A DNA stretch of 64,000 bases from Marinobacter sp. es.048. GTDB taxonomy: Bacteria; Pseudomonadota; Gammaproteobacteria; Pseudomonadales; Oleiphilaceae. Shown one piece after another: positions 9,070 to 18,739 of the stretch. Numbering within the stretch: position 1 is the stretch's first letter; each line of letters begins with the position of its first letter. Where the stretch lies: contig NZ_FYFA01000001.1 of the NCBI RefSeq assembly GCF_900188435.1, forward strand, positions 496,001 through 560,000, given 5' to 3'. The notes below the pieces were generated by a model, which saw only the letters and a list, made by a program, of their open reading frames with translations, was not told the DNA's origin and did not search any database. The position numbers were made by a program, and so were the translations under genes.

Positions 9070-10086
9070 TCAGGGGTTGGTAACCTTGTCACCTACCGTC
9101 AAAGCACGGCTGGCCTGCAGCACCAGCCCATAGCTCATCTTTTCATACGCCTGGAATACCATCAGCAGCCCGGCACGCTCGGAGGGCAGCTCGATGGTTT
9201 CTCCGGTCACCGGATCACGAACCAGGTTGCCGCTTTTCAGAACAGCCATCACGTTACCGGCTTCCAGACCTTCCCGGGTACCGCGGTTAATAGCAACCAC
9301 ATCAAACTGGCCGATCTGGCTCACACCGCCGTCGACAGCAATCATCTGCCCTTCAATGTCCTCGCTGGGCGCGCTGGGCACGAAGCTGGTGGTCAGGCGA
9401 CGGTCTTCGCTCACCATAAGCCGGTCGCCAATGCGAACCTCTTCGTTGGAGCTGGTCAGGTTTACGGTCAGCACGTCGCCGTTTTCCCGGGCCACATCAC
9501 CACGGGCGATGCTGCGGGCTTCAAGGCCGAGGAACTCGCCGGTGTCCGGATCGCGAAATTCCTTACTACGACGGAAGATACCTACCTTGTCAGCGGGCTT
9601 TTCCCCGCGAGCATAGAGCTTGTCACCGGCACCAGTGATAATCCGGCCGTCTTCTCCCTCCAGAACGTAGGGAGCGCCGTTGATCTCTTCCGGGCTGACA
9701 ATACGGGTGTCAGTGAGGAAGCTGCCGATGGCATCCAGCGGAATGGCCGGGATTGGCGTATCGATAGGCTCGGAACGAACCTTCGGCGACAGCTTCACCA
9801 CATCGCTACTGGCGACCTTGGTAATACGGGGCTTGCCGTCAATATAAACCAGGGCAAGGCGATCACCGGGGTAAATCAGGTGAGGGTTGGCGACCTGCGG
9901 GTTCACATGCCATATTTCCGGCCAGTACCAGGGATTGTTCAGAAAACGGGCCGAAATGTCCCAGAGGGTGTCACCCTTCACAACGGTGTAACGCTCGGGA
10001 TGATCGGACCGCAGCTCCGGTGCAGCATGAGCCCAGGAGGTTATAAGCAGCGTAGTTGCTGCCAGAGCGTACAGCAGTTTCCTCAT
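9070..10086 (-). CDS. Exported LysM peptidoglycan-binding protein
   Basis: A 338-residue protein with a clear signal peptide (MRKLLYALAATTLLITSWAHA, cleavage after AHA). One LysM domain follows at about residues 33-85 (RYTVVKGDTLWDISARFLNN ... YPGDRLALVY), then about 250 residues of mostly beta-type sequence. It resembles the periplasmic LysM protein that sits upstream of dprA in pseudomonads (locus near def/fmt). It probably binds cell-wall glycan in the periplasm; no catalytic motif is seen. The gene starts a long minus-strand run (LysM-dprA-tsaC-hemF-aroE) and is divergent from def across a 417-base gap. Confidence 0.88.
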   Translation of the reverse strand: MRKLLYALAATTLLITSWAHAAPELRSDHPERYTVVKGDTLWDISARFLNNPWYWPEIWHVNPQVANPHLIYPGDRLALVYIDGKPRITKVASSDVVKLSPKVRSEPIDTPIPAIPLDAIGSFLTDTRIVSPEEINGAPYVLEGEDGRIITGAGDKLYARGEKPADKVGIFRRSKEFRDPDTGEFLGLEARSIARGDVARENGDVLTVNLTSSNEEVRIGDRLMVSEDRRLTTSFVPSAPSEDIEGQMIAVDGGVSQIGQFDVVAINRGTREGLEAGNVMAVLKSGNLVRDPVTGETIELPSERAGLLMVFQAYEKMSYGLVLQASRALTVGDKVTNP

Positions 10087-10503
10087 TGTGTAAGTCCTTG
10101 ATCGCGTGCCTTGATTCTTTGCATTCTGTTGGGATGCAGTCAGTTACCTGCAGCTTATTACGTTGTTATTCCAGTTACTATAGAAGAAGTCTCGCAAATT
10201 GTGATGTTATCTTTTGTTCTTCCAGTAAATTCTATCCCGTCGTTGAAAGATTTTAACTATTAACTGATCAGTTTGTACTCAATCGACGAATTGTTGGATA
10301 ATAGTCTTATAAACGTTGATAACCCCTCCAGCCGTTGAAAGCTGGGGCCTTGCCCCGATAATAGTAGAGGCAGGGGGAAAATTTGCGCAGTACGCTGTCG
10401 CATTTCGGAGATCAGTTTCACACTGTTACAAAGAGCAGCAAAGTCAAAAGTGATGCCGGCATAATCTTGCGGGCGTTCCGACATACAGGCGAAAGACAGA
10501 CCT
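10087..10503. other. Intergenic gap between divergent LysM gene and def
   Basis: 417 bases without a convincing gene; both short reading frames that enter it lack family similarity. It is more AT-rich than its surroundings, especially 10130-10320, and must hold the promoters for both directions. One plus-strand candidate is TTGTAC at 10273-10278 with GATAAT at 10297-10302 (18-base spacer), about 200 bases before def. A weak stem (CAGC...GCTG) followed by GGGGCC...CCCC lies at about 10330-10360. I see no riboswitch that I can name. Confidence 0.5.
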
Positions 10504-11007
10504 ATGATACTAGAGATTCTCGAATACCCGGATCCCCGTCTGCGCACCATTGCCAAGCCGGTAGAAGAGGTGACAGACGCCGATCGCAAGCTGATCGACG
10601 ACATGTTCGAGACCATGTACGATGCGCCCGGCATTGGCCTTGCGGCTACCCAGGTGAATGTGCATAAGCAGATCATCGTCATGGATCTGTCCGAGGACAA
10701 GAGCGAACCCCGGGTTTTCATTAACCCCGAGGTGGAAGTACTCGATGGTGAACGGGAAGCCATGCAGGAAGGCTGCCTGTCGGTACCCGGATTCTACGAA
10801 GACGTCGAAAGGATCGAACACTGCATGATCCGGGCCCTGGACCGGAACGGCAAACCGTTCGAGCTGGAGGCCAGAGGCCTGCTGGCAGTCTGCATCCAGC
10901 ATGAGATGGATCACCTGAACGGCAAACTGTTCGTTGACTATCTCAGCTCGCTCAAGCGGACCCGCATTCGCAAGAAGCTGGAGAAGCTGCATAAGAAGAG
11001 TGCCTGA
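10504..11007 (+). CDS. def: Peptide deformylase
   Basis: Removes the formyl group from the N-terminal Met of new proteins as they leave the ribosome. The 167 residues match type 1 deformylases. All three family motifs are intact: [10 protein letters not shown] near residue 44, [15 protein letters not shown] with metal ligand Cys at about 91, and [12 protein letters not shown] with ligands His133 and His137 and catalytic Glu134. It is first of def-fmt-rsmB-trkA, the order also seen in E. coli and pseudomonads. The start ATG has only a weak AAAGACAG ahead of it. A perfect 20-base palindrome with T tract follows at 11047, before fmt. Confidence 0.97.
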   Translation: MILEILEYPDPRLRTIAKPVEEVTDADRKLIDDMFETMYDAPGIGLAATQVNVHKQIIVMDLSEDKSEPRVFINPEVEVLDGEREAMQEGCLSVPGFYEDVERIEHCMIRALDRNGKPFELEARGLLAVCIQHEMDHLNGKLFVDYLSSLKRTRIRKKLEKLHKKSA

Positions 11008-11046
11008 TCAGGCTGCAGGCGAACGTCAAAACCAGACACTATTCCG

Positions 11047-11070
11047 GACCGGGTCATGACCCGGTCTTTT
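11047..11070 (+). terminator. Perfect-palindrome intrinsic terminator or attenuator between def and fmt
   Basis: Bases 11047-11066 form an exact palindrome (GACCGGGTCA/TGACCCGGTC) followed by TTTT. It lies 40 bases after def and 31 bases before fmt, so it would partly separate two genes that are normally co-transcribed. With no free loop, the folded form must open at least 3-4 central bases. Confidence 0.7.
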
Positions 11071-11100
11071 CGTATACAACGGAACAGAGATCACAACACC

Positions 11101-12036
11101 GTGCGACTTGTTTTTGCTGGCACACCGGATTTTGCGGCGACCGCGCTCAAGGCCCTGATTGCGGCCGGCCACACCATTGTTGGCGTTTATTCCCAGCCGG
11201 ACCGTCCCGCCGGCCGTGGTCGCAAACTGCAGCCGAGCCCCGTCAAACAGGTGGCTCTGAACCACGCGATCCCGGTCTTCCAGCCCGAGACATTGAAAAC
11301 ATCCGAAGCCCAGAAGCAACTGATCGACCTGAGCCCGGATGTGATGATCGTCGCCGCCTATGGCCTGATCCTGCCGAAGGCGGTGCTCGACATTCCAACC
11401 CACGGCTGCCTGAACATCCACGCCTCGCTGCTTCCCCGCTGGCGCGGCGCCGCGCCTATCCAGAGGGCGATAGCGGCAGGCGATGCGGAGACCGGAATCA
11501 CCATCATGCAGATGGACGAAGGCCTGGATACCGGAGCCATGCTGTTGAAATCGCTGACCGCTATCGATGACAGCGACACCGGAGGCAGCCTACACGACCG
11601 CCTGGCAGAGCTCGGTGGCAAAGCCATCATCAAGGCCCTTGAGCTGCTTCAGAAAGGTGAACTCACCGGGGAACCTCAGAACGACGACCTGGCCTGCTAC
11701 GCCAGCAAACTGAGCAAGACCGAAGGCCATATTGACTGGACTACAGACGCTACAGCCATTGAACGGCTGGTCCGCGCTTTCAATCCCTGGCCCGGGACCT
11801 ACACCGATCTGGGTGATCAACGTATCCGCATTCACGAAGCCCGTGCCCTGGTGACCGCTAGCGACGCTTTCCCCGGCACCGTGGTAAAACGGGATCGGGA
11901 CGGGATCGACATTGCCTGCGGCAACGGAATCCTGCGCATTACCCGGCTGCAACTGCCGGGCTCCCGTGCCCAGAGCGTGAACGACCTGATCAACGGCGGC
12001 AAGGAACTGCTGATGCCCGGCCAGGAGCTGCGCTGA
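11101..12036 (+). CDS. fmt: Methionyl-tRNA formyltransferase
   Basis: Formylates the initiator Met-tRNA with 10-formyl-THF, the partner reaction of def. I place the start at the GTG at 11101 because it gives VRLVFAGTPDFAATALKAL, exactly the family N terminus, and a 311-residue protein like E. coli Fmt (315). The frame is open back to 11056, but that stretch is part of the hairpin region. The catalytic core shows NIHASLLPRWRGAAPIQRAI (the Asn-His pair and the SLLPxxRG loop) and TGITIMQMDEGLDTG with the catalytic Asp. A C-terminal OB-like domain follows from about residue 205. The stop is one base before the rsmB start. Confidence 0.96.
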   Translation: MRLVFAGTPDFAATALKALIAAGHTIVGVYSQPDRPAGRGRKLQPSPVKQVALNHAIPVFQPETLKTSEAQKQLIDLSPDVMIVAAYGLILPKAVLDIPTHGCLNIHASLLPRWRGAAPIQRAIAAGDAETGITIMQMDEGLDTGAMLLKSLTAIDDSDTGGSLHDRLAELGGKAIIKALELLQKGELTGEPQNDDLACYASKLSKTEGHIDWTTDATAIERLVRAFNPWPGTYTDLGDQRIRIHEARALVTASDAFPGTVVKRDRDGIDIACGNGILRITRLQLPGSRAQSVNDLINGGKELLMPGQELR

Positions 12037-12037
12037 C

Positions 12038-13339
12038 ATGGGTGAACGACAACAGCCCATGCGCGCCATCGCCGCCGGCGTGATGCTGGCCGTGGAACAG
12101 GGCCAGTCCCTGTCCCAATGCCTGCCGCCAGCCCTGAACCGCCTTCCGGCGAACGAACGCCCCGAACTCCAGGCGCTCTGTTATGGCACCTGCCGCTGGT
12201 TCCATCGGCTGGATGGCGAACTCAATACCCGACTGAAGAAACCTCTGCGCAAGCCGGACCGCATCATCCATCACCTGATGCTGGTTGCCCTGTTTCAGTT
12301 GCGCTTCAGTCAACAGGCCACCTACGCAGTACTTAATGAAACCGTCGAAGCCTGCCGGGCCCTGGAGAAACCACATCTGACCGGACTGGTAAACGGCGTT
12401 CTGAGGGCAGCGGAGCGCGAAGGCGCGCCGGAACCGGCGGAAGACTCGGCCCGGTTCAGTCATCCGGTCTGGATGGTGGAAAAACTGCGTCACAACTGGC
12501 CGGAAGACTGGCAACAAATTTTGAGCGCCAACAATGCACAGGCGCCCATGACGCTGCGGGTAAACGCGCTGCGGTTTGGCCGGGATGAATACCTTGGGTT
12601 ACTTGCGGAAGCCGGCATTGAGGCCTGCGCGACACAATTTGCCCCTCACGGCATTCAACTGGCCAGCCCGGGTCCTGTTGATCGGTTGCCCTGGTTTGCC
12701 GATGGCGCCGTCAGCGTGCAAGACGAAGCGGCCCAGCTGTGCACCACACTACTGGACCTGGCGCCGGGCCAACGGGTACTGGATGCCTGCGCCGCCCCGG
12801 GCGGCAAAACCTGTGCAATCCTGGAAACCTGTGGCGAGCTGGCGGAAGTGGTCGCCATTGACGAATCCGCAGACCGCCTGCCCCGGGTGCAGGAAAATCT
12901 GGATCGACTGGATCTTCACGCTACCCTTAAACAGGCGGATGCTGCGGCCACGGACCAATGGTGGGACGGCGATGCATTCGATCGCATTCTGTTGGACGTT
13001 CCCTGCAGCGCCAGCGGCGTCATTCGCCGTCATCCGGACATCAAACTGTTACGCAGAGAATCCGACATCACCCCGCTGGCGGCCATACAGCTCGGGTTAC
13101 TGGATGCCATGTGGTCTATCCTGAAACCCGGAGGCCGGCTGGTGTACGCCACCTGTTCGGTGTTCCCCCAGGAAAACCACCGTATAATTCAGCGGTTCTG
13201 CAAGCAGCAGACCGATGCCATCCTTGTTGAGCCAGACGCTCAGTGGGGGCGCAATATGGGTGCGGGGCGCCAATTGCTCCCCGATCCGGACAGCCATGAC
13301 GGCTTCTTCTATGCCGTGCTGGAGAAACCCGAACCATGA
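12038..13339 (+). CDS. rsmB: 16S rRNA m5C967 methyltransferase
   Basis: SAM-dependent C5 methylation of C967 in 16S rRNA. The 433 residues comprise an N-terminal NusB-like helical domain (about 1-140, for example [20 protein letters not shown]) and a C-terminal methyltransferase domain. There, [16 protein letters not shown] is the SAM loop, [18 protein letters not shown] holds the first conserved Cys, and [11 protein letters not shown] holds the second, the catalytic Cys of RsmB/NOL1 enzymes. It starts one base after fmt and its last four bases overlap trkA (ATGA), so it is clearly part of the def-fmt-rsmB-trkA operon. Confidence 0.96.
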   Translation: MGERQQPMRAIAAGVMLAVEQGQSLSQCLPPALNRLPANERPELQALCYGTCRWFHRLDGELNTRLKKPLRKPDRIIHHLMLVALFQLRFSQQATYAVLNETVEACRALEKPHLTGLVNGVLRAAEREGAPEPAEDSARFSHPVWMVEKLRHNWPEDWQQILSANNAQAPMTLRVNALRFGRDEYLGLLAEAGIEACATQFAPHGIQLASPGPVDRLPWFADGAVSVQDEAAQLCTTLLDLAPGQRVLDACAAPGGKTCAILETCGELAEVVAIDESADRLPRVQENLDRLDLHATLKQADAAATDQWWDGDAFDRILLDVPCSASGVIRRHPDIKLLRRESDITPLAAIQLGLLDAMWSILKPGGRLVYATCSVFPQENHRIIQRFCKQQTDAILVEPDAQWGRNMGAGRQLLPDPDSHDGFFYAVLEKPEP

Positions 13340-14739
13340 AAATCCTGATTCTCGGCGCCGGCCAGGTAGGTGGAACACTCGCCGAAAACCTCGCCAACGA
13401 AGCCAACGACATTACCATCATAGACAACGACGGTGCCCGGCTGCGTGAACTGCAGGACCGGCTGGATATCCGCACCGTCCAGGGCGCAGCATCTTACCCT
13501 ACGGCACTGCGACAGGCCGGGGCGGAAGACGCCGACATGCTGATTGCCGTCACCAACAGCGACGAAACCAACATGGTGGCCTGCCAGGTAGCCAAACTGC
13601 TGTACAAGACACCCACTACTATCTGCCGGGTGCGCGCCGGGGCCTACCTGGCAAAGTCAGAGCTATTCTATCAGCGGGACCAGACCAAGGATCTCGACAG
13701 CCTCCGGGGCTTCCCCATTGACGTTCTGATCAGCCCGGAACATCTGGTGACCAAACACATTACCCGGCTGATCGAGAACCCGGGTGCCCTGCAGGTACTG
13801 GAATTCTCCAAGGGTCTTACCCGCCTTGTGGCCATCCGCGCCACCAAAGGTGGGCCCCTTGTGGGGCACGAGCTGTCGTACCTGCGCACCCATATGCCCA
13901 AGATCGATACCCGGGTGGCGGCCATCTTCCGGAAAGACCGAGCCATCATGCCCGAGGGCAACACCGTTATCGAAGACGGTGACGAGGTATTTTTTATTGC
14001 CGCCGGCGATCACATCAAGTCCGTGATGAGCGAACTCCAACCGCTGGTAAAACCCTACAAACGCATTTTTATCTGCGGTGGCGGCAATATCGGGCAGCGA
14101 CTGGCCCATACCCTGGAAAACCGTTACCAGGTCAAACTGCTGGAGCGGGACCACGAGCGCTGCGTGATGCTCTCGGAGAATCTCCGAAAAACCGTGGTGC
14201 TCGAGGGCAACGCCGCCAATAAGGACATCCTGCTGGAAGAAAACATCGAGAATACCGATGTGTTCTGCGCGGTGACCAACGACGATGAAGCAAACATCAT
14301 GGCCTCACTGCTGGCCAAGCGCCTGGGTGCCCGCAAGGTACTGACCCTGATCAACAACCCGGACTACGTAGACCTGATCCAGGGTGGCGACATCGACGTG
14401 GCAATCTCGCCCCAGCAAACCACCATCGGCAGCCTGCTGACCCACGTTCGCCGGGGCGATGTTGTGAACGTTCACTCACTTCGCAGGGGTGCAGCAGAGG
14501 CGATCGAAGCAATTGCCCACGGCGACCACCGGTCTTCGAAAGTGGTCGGTAAACGGCTGGATGAAATCAACCTGCCAGAAGGCACCACCATCGGCGCCAT
14601 CGTGCGCCGCAATGAAGTTCTGATCGCCCACGATCATCTCCGGATCCAGCCGGACGACCACGTCATTCTGTTCCTGGTGGATAAAACCCGTATCCGGGAT
14701 GTGGAAAAACTGTTCCAGGTGGGTCTTACCTTCTTCTGA
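13336..14739 (+). CDS. trkA: Trk potassium uptake regulatory subunit TrkA
   Basis: Cytoplasmic NAD-binding gating subunit of the Trk K+ transporter. The 467 residues form two tandem RCK halves. The first has [17 protein letters not shown] at the N terminus, with [20 protein letters not shown]. The second has [19 protein letters not shown] near residue 233. Each is followed by a TrkA-C domain (about 140-230 and 365-460). The membrane pore gene trkH is not in the window. The start ATG overlaps the rsmB stop by four bases. A candidate promoter for glyQ begins immediately after the stop codon, so the operon probably ends here, although no strong terminator is seen. Confidence 0.96.
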   Translation: MKILILGAGQVGGTLAENLANEANDITIIDNDGARLRELQDRLDIRTVQGAASYPTALRQAGAEDADMLIAVTNSDETNMVACQVAKLLYKTPTTICRVRAGAYLAKSELFYQRDQTKDLDSLRGFPIDVLISPEHLVTKHITRLIENPGALQVLEFSKGLTRLVAIRATKGGPLVGHELSYLRTHMPKIDTRVAAIFRKDRAIMPEGNTVIEDGDEVFFIAAGDHIKSVMSELQPLVKPYKRIFICGGGNIGQRLAHTLENRYQVKLLERDHERCVMLSENLRKTVVLEGNAANKDILLEENIENTDVFCAVTNDDEANIMASLLAKRLGARKVLTLINNPDYVDLIQGGDIDVAISPQQTTIGSLLTHVRRGDVVNVHSLRRGAAEAIEAIAHGDHRSSKVVGKRLDEINLPEGTTIGAIVRRNEVLIAHDHLRIQPDDHVILFLVDKTRIRDVEKLFQVGLTFF

Positions 14740-14740
14740 C

Positions 14741-14770
14741 TTAGAAATACACAGCCAGCACGCGTATAAT
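14741..14770 (+). promoter_or_regulatory. Candidate glyQS promoter and leader hairpin
   Basis: A perfect -10 box TATAAT at 14765-14770 with TTAGAA at 14741-14746 (18-base spacer). The leader of about 64 bases contains GCCCCG (14788-14793) pairing with CGGGGC (14803-14808) around a 9-base loop, preceded by a run of T. The hairpin has no T tract after it, so it is not an obvious terminator. Confidence 0.55.
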
Positions 14771-14840
14771 GCGCCTTTTTTCGGAGTGCCCCGAAGGACA
14801 ACCGGGGCGCCACACACAGACTGATCAGCAGGCAACCGTC

Positions 14841-15866
14841 GTGACAGACAAGGCAAAGCAACAGACAACTCCGGATATCGGGACCTTTCAGGGCCTGATC
14901 CTGGCTCTGCAGAATTTCTGGGCGCAGCATGGCTGCGTGGTTCTCCAGCCACTGGACATGGAAGTGGGTGCCGGCACTTTCCACCCGGCCACCTTCCTGC
15001 GTGCCATCGGGCCGGAAACCTGGAACGCCGCCTACGTTCAACCCAGCCGCCGCCCCACCGACGGCCGTTACGGTGAGAACCCCAACCGCCTGCAGCATTA
15101 CTACCAGTTCCAGGTGGTTCTGAAGCCATCGCCGGACAACATCCAGGAACTGTACCTGGATTCCCTGCGGGCGCTGGGTCTGGACCCGCTCGTTCACGAC
15201 ATCCGGTTTGTGGAAGACAACTGGGAGTCCCCGACGCTGGGCGCCTGGGGCCTGGGTTGGGAAATCTGGCTGAACGGCATGGAAGTGACCCAGTTTACCT
15301 ACTTCCAGCAGGTCGGTGGCCTGGAGTGCTTCCCGGTTACCGGCGAGCTCACCTACGGGCTTGAGCGAATCGCCATGTACCTGCAGGGCGTTGACAGCGT
15401 TTACGATCTGGTCTGGACCGAAGGCCCTGACGGTGTGGTCACCTATGGTGACGTGTTCCACCAGCAGGAAGTGGAGATGTCCACCTACAACTTCGAACAC
15501 GCAGATACCGAGTTCCTGTTCCACAGCTTCGACGTTCACGAGCGGGAAAGCGCCCGGCTGATCGAAGCCGGCCTGGCCCTGCCGGCCTACGAACAGGTGC
15601 TCAAAGCCTCTCACACCTTCAACCTGCTGGACGCCCGTCATGCTATCTCGGTAACCGAGCGTCAGCGCTTCATCCTGCGGGTTCGCACCCTGGCTCGTGC
15701 CGTCGCCCAAGCGTACTTCGACAGCCGTCGCTCACTGGGCTTCCCGCTGGCACCCGATGCCCTGCGCAAGGAAGTCCTGGCCGCCGCCGAGGCCGCTGAC
15801 GACAAGGCGAAAAGCAAGAAGGGCAAGAAAGCGAAAAAGGCACAGCAGGAACAGGGGAACGCATAA
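14841..15866 (+). CDS. glyQ: Glycine--tRNA ligase alpha subunit
   Basis: Catalytic subunit of the alpha2beta2 glycyl-tRNA synthetase. I use the GTG at 14841: the protein then begins [20 protein letters not shown], matching the short family N terminus; the open frame from 14769 covers the promoter leader. Family motifs are [60 protein letters not shown] and [20 protein letters not shown]. It is about 341 residues, longer than E. coli GlyQ (303). The extra length includes a Lys/Ala-rich tail after about residue 310 ([18 protein letters not shown]), which looks disordered and is likely lineage-specific. glyS begins two bases after the stop. Confidence 0.96.
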   Translation: MTDKAKQQTTPDIGTFQGLILALQNFWAQHGCVVLQPLDMEVGAGTFHPATFLRAIGPETWNAAYVQPSRRPTDGRYGENPNRLQHYYQFQVVLKPSPDNIQELYLDSLRALGLDPLVHDIRFVEDNWESPTLGAWGLGWEIWLNGMEVTQFTYFQQVGGLECFPVTGELTYGLERIAMYLQGVDSVYDLVWTEGPDGVVTYGDVFHQQEVEMSTYNFEHADTEFLFHSFDVHERESARLIEAGLALPAYEQVLKASHTFNLLDARHAISVTERQRFILRVRTLARAVAQAYFDSRRSLGFPLAPDALRKEVLAAAEAADDKAKSKKGKKAKKAQQEQGNA

Positions 15867-15868
15867 CC

Positions 15869-17950
15869 ATGGCAACACAGGATTTTCTGGTCGAACTGGG
15901 TACCGAAGAGCTGCCCCCCAAGGCCCTCAAGCCGCTGTCTGACGCCTTTACCCAGGGCATTGCCCTGGGCCTGGAAGAGGCCGGCATCGAATTTGGCAAA
16001 GTGGAAAGCTTCGCCGCGCCGCGCCGTCTTGCAGTCCGTATCCGGGATCTGGCTGACTCCCAGCCGGACAAATCGGTGGAAAGGCGTGGTCCTGCGGTCA
16101 GGGCCGCGTTCGACGACGCCGGCAATCCAACCCGTGCGCTGACCGGCTTTGCCACGTCTCTGGGCGTTACCCCGGACCAGCTCGACACCCTGGAGACCGA
16201 CAAGGGTGCCTGGGTGGTCTACCGCACCGTAGAGCAGGGTAAGCCCACCGTGGAATTGATGCCGGAGCTGGTGGAGCAATCGCTGGCAGGCCTGCCGATT
16301 CCCAAGCGCATGCGCTGGGGCGCGCACCGCACCGAGTTCGTGCGCCCGGTGCACTGGGTGGTAATGCTGTTCGGCAACAAGGTCATTGAGGCGCCGATCA
16401 TGGGCCTGACCCCGGGCAACAAAACCCGGGGCCATCGCTTCCATTGCCCGAAGTCCCTGATCATACCCACTCCCAACGATTATGAAGTCGTCCTCAAGCA
16501 GGAAGGTTATGTCATTGCCGACTTCGCCGAGCGCCGGGAACAGATCCGTGCCGGCGTGACCCAACTGGCCGAGAAGGAAGCCGGTGGCAAGGCCGTCATC
16601 GATGAAGACCTGCTGGACGAAGTCACCGCGCTTAACGAGTGGCCAGTGCCATTGATGGGTCGATTCGAGGAACGGTTCCTCGAGGTTCCTGCTGAAGCCC
16701 TGATTTCCTCCATGAAGGAACACCAGAAGTACTTCCACGTTGTGGCCGCCGACGGGGAAATGCTGCCGCTGTTCATCACCGTCGCGAACATCGAAAGCAA
16801 GGATCCGTCTCAGGTTGTTTCCGGTAACGAAAAAGTGATCCGGCCCCGGCTGTCCGACGCCGCTTTCTTCTACGAAACCGACCGGAAGACAAAGCTCAAG
16901 GATCGCATCGATGCGCTCAAGCCCATCGTGTTCCAGGAGAAACTGGGCAGCATCTACGACAAGTCTGTGCGCGTTGCCGCCCTGGCAAAGAAAATCGCCG
17001 ACGCCATCGGCAGTGATCCTGCCCTGGCCGAGCGCGCGGCCATGCTGGCGAAGACCGACCTGGTCACCGAAATGGTGCTGGAGTTCACCGACCTGCAGGG
17101 CATCATGGGCCAGTACTACGCTGCCAACGACGGCGAACCGGAAGACGTGGCCAAGGCACTGAACGAACAGTACATGCCCCGTTTCGCCGGCGACGATTTG
17201 CCAACAACCCTGACCGGCTGTGCCATTGCCATCGCGGACCGCCTGGACTCCCTGGTGGGCCTGTTCGGCATCAACCAGCCGCCATCCGGCACACGGGACC
17301 CATTCGCCCTGCGCCGGGCCTCCCTCGGCGTGCTGCGCATCATCATCGAGCGCGAACTGCCGCTGGACCTGCAAACCTGTTGCGAGTGGGCCGAAGAGAA
17401 CTTCACGGTACTGACCGAACAGAACACCGCAAGCACCGTGGTGGACTACATGCTGGAACGTTTCCGTGCCTACTATGACGAGCAGGGCATCGGTGCCGAG
17501 GTCTACCTGGCCGTTCACGCCCGCCGTCCGACCCGCCCGCTCGATTTTGACCGCCGGGTAAAAGCTGTGGACGCCTTCCGCCAGCTGCCCGAAGCGCAAG
17601 CCCTGGCCGGCGCCAACAAGCGGGTATCCAACATCCTGACCAAACAGGGTGGCGACAGCATCGGTGAAACCGTCGACGCCAGCCTGCTGCAGGACAGCGC
17701 CGAAAAGGCCCTCGCCGAGCAGGTCGACCAACAGTCCGCGAAAGTTGTGCCGCTGTTCGAAAACGGCGACTACGCCAGCGCCCTGAGCTCACTGGCCAGT
17801 TTGCGGGCACCGGTGGACAACTTCTTTGATGAAGTGATGGTCATGGCCGACGACGAGGCCGTAAGGAACAACCGGCTGGCGCTGCTGAACCGTCTGCGCA
17901 ACCTGTTTCTGCGCGTTGCGGATATCTCCCTGCTGCCCACAGCAGGCTGA
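15869..17950 (+). CDS. glyS: Glycine--tRNA ligase beta subunit
   Basis: The tRNA-recognising subunit of glycyl-tRNA synthetase, 693 residues, as in E. coli (689). It begins MATQDFLVELGTEELPPKAL, the family signature. It carries KRMRWGAHRTEFVRPVHWVV, LISSMKEHQKYFHV, RLSDAAFFYETDRKTKLKDR and, near residue 470, GTRDPFALRRASLGVLRIII. The C-terminal anticodon-binding region ends with NNRLALLNRLRNLFLRVADI. The start lies two bases after glyQ, and gmhB follows 28 bases downstream, giving glyQ-glyS-gmhB, a common gammaproteobacterial order. Confidence 0.97.
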   Translation: MATQDFLVELGTEELPPKALKPLSDAFTQGIALGLEEAGIEFGKVESFAAPRRLAVRIRDLADSQPDKSVERRGPAVRAAFDDAGNPTRALTGFATSLGVTPDQLDTLETDKGAWVVYRTVEQGKPTVELMPELVEQSLAGLPIPKRMRWGAHRTEFVRPVHWVVMLFGNKVIEAPIMGLTPGNKTRGHRFHCPKSLIIPTPNDYEVVLKQEGYVIADFAERREQIRAGVTQLAEKEAGGKAVIDEDLLDEVTALNEWPVPLMGRFEERFLEVPAEALISSMKEHQKYFHVVAADGEMLPLFITVANIESKDPSQVVSGNEKVIRPRLSDAAFFYETDRKTKLKDRIDALKPIVFQEKLGSIYDKSVRVAALAKKIADAIGSDPALAERAAMLAKTDLVTEMVLEFTDLQGIMGQYYAANDGEPEDVAKALNEQYMPRFAGDDLPTTLTGCAIAIADRLDSLVGLFGINQPPSGTRDPFALRRASLGVLRIIIERELPLDLQTCCEWAEENFTVLTEQNTASTVVDYMLERFRAYYDEQGIGAEVYLAVHARRPTRPLDFDRRVKAVDAFRQLPEAQALAGANKRVSNILTKQGGDSIGETVDASLLQDSAEKALAEQVDQQSAKVVPLFENGDYASALSSLASLRAPVDNFFDEVMVMADDEAVRNNRLALLNRLRNLFLRVADISLLPTAG

Positions 17951-17978
17951 GACCAGTTTCAGAGGCACACGCACAGCG

Positions 17979-18536
17979 ATGTTGATCATTCTGGACCGGG
18001 ACGGGGTCATCAACGAGTACGATGGCAACTACATCTGCTCAGCAGATGAATGGCTCCCCATTCCCGGCAGCATAGAAGCGGTGGCCCGGCTCTGTAATGC
18101 TGGGCACCGCATCGCCATCGCCACCAACCAGTCCGGCATCGGTCGGGGTTACTACGACACCGACGAGCTGGACGCCATGCATGCAAAGCTGGAGCACCTG
18201 GTGGAAGCCCAGGGTGGCTGCATCGATTTCATCGCCTACTGCCCCCACCATCCCGACGACCAATGCTGCTGTCGCAAGCCACTGACTGGCCTGCTGGAGC
18301 AAATCCGCAAGCATTTCCATCTCGCCAGCCTTGAAGGCGTCATCATGGTGGGTGACAGCCGCAAGGACCTGGAAGCCGGCCATACTGAAGGTTGCCACCC
18401 GGTACTGGTACGAACCGGCAATGGCGAGGAAACCGAACGCCATCTGGACGCCAGGCCCATACCCGGTGCCAATGTGAGTATCTACGATAATCTCAGCAAA
18501 TTTGCGGGCGCCCTTTTATCTGCCGAGGGCTGGTAA
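17979..18536 (+). CDS. gmhB: D-glycero-beta-D-manno-heptose 1,7-bisphosphate 7-phosphatase
   Basis: HAD-family phosphatase of the ADP-heptose pathway for the LPS inner core. The 185 residues fit E. coli GmhB (191). Motif I is [10 protein letters not shown] with the nucleophile Asp at about residue 6. [10 protein letters not shown] follows, then the Zn-binding cysteine cluster [14 protein letters not shown] near residue 88, and motif [14 protein letters not shown] use the ATG at 17979, giving MLIILDRDG; the frame is open upstream into glyS without similarity. It is last in the glyQ-glyS-gmhB unit, directly before a tRNA gene. Confidence 0.95.
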   Translation: MLIILDRDGVINEYDGNYICSADEWLPIPGSIEAVARLCNAGHRIAIATNQSGIGRGYYDTDELDAMHAKLEHLVEAQGGCIDFIAYCPHHPDDQCCCRKPLTGLLEQIRKHFHLASLEGVIMVGDSRKDLEAGHTEGCHPVLVRTGNGEETERHLDARPIPGANVSIYDNLSKFAGALLSAEGW

Positions 18537-18571
18537 AACCATAGTGAATCCGTATAATACCGGCCGTTGAT

Positions 18572-18648
<77 letters not shown>

Positions 18649-18739
18649 CTTTCCCGCTTTTTACTTCTTTTTCCATCTCCTGCTAGAAGCTTCAGTAGAC
18701 CAAAAAATGCGCCAATGCATGTGATCACGATCTATCTAG

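Noticed and set aside
10260..10763. 167-residue minus-strand frame overlapping def
   Set aside because: Ser-rich shadow of def that extends into the intergenic gap; no ribosome site or family similarity.
14771..14840. Possible T-box in the glyQ leader
   Set aside because: T-boxes are not expected in Gammaproteobacteria, and neither the specifier loop nor the TGGN antiterminator bulge is visible.
15662..17731. 689-residue open frame on the minus strand opposite glyS
   Set aside because: It is a shadow of glyS in GC-rich DNA. Its composition (Gly, Gln, His, Val rich) has no family pattern, and the plus-strand gene is certain.
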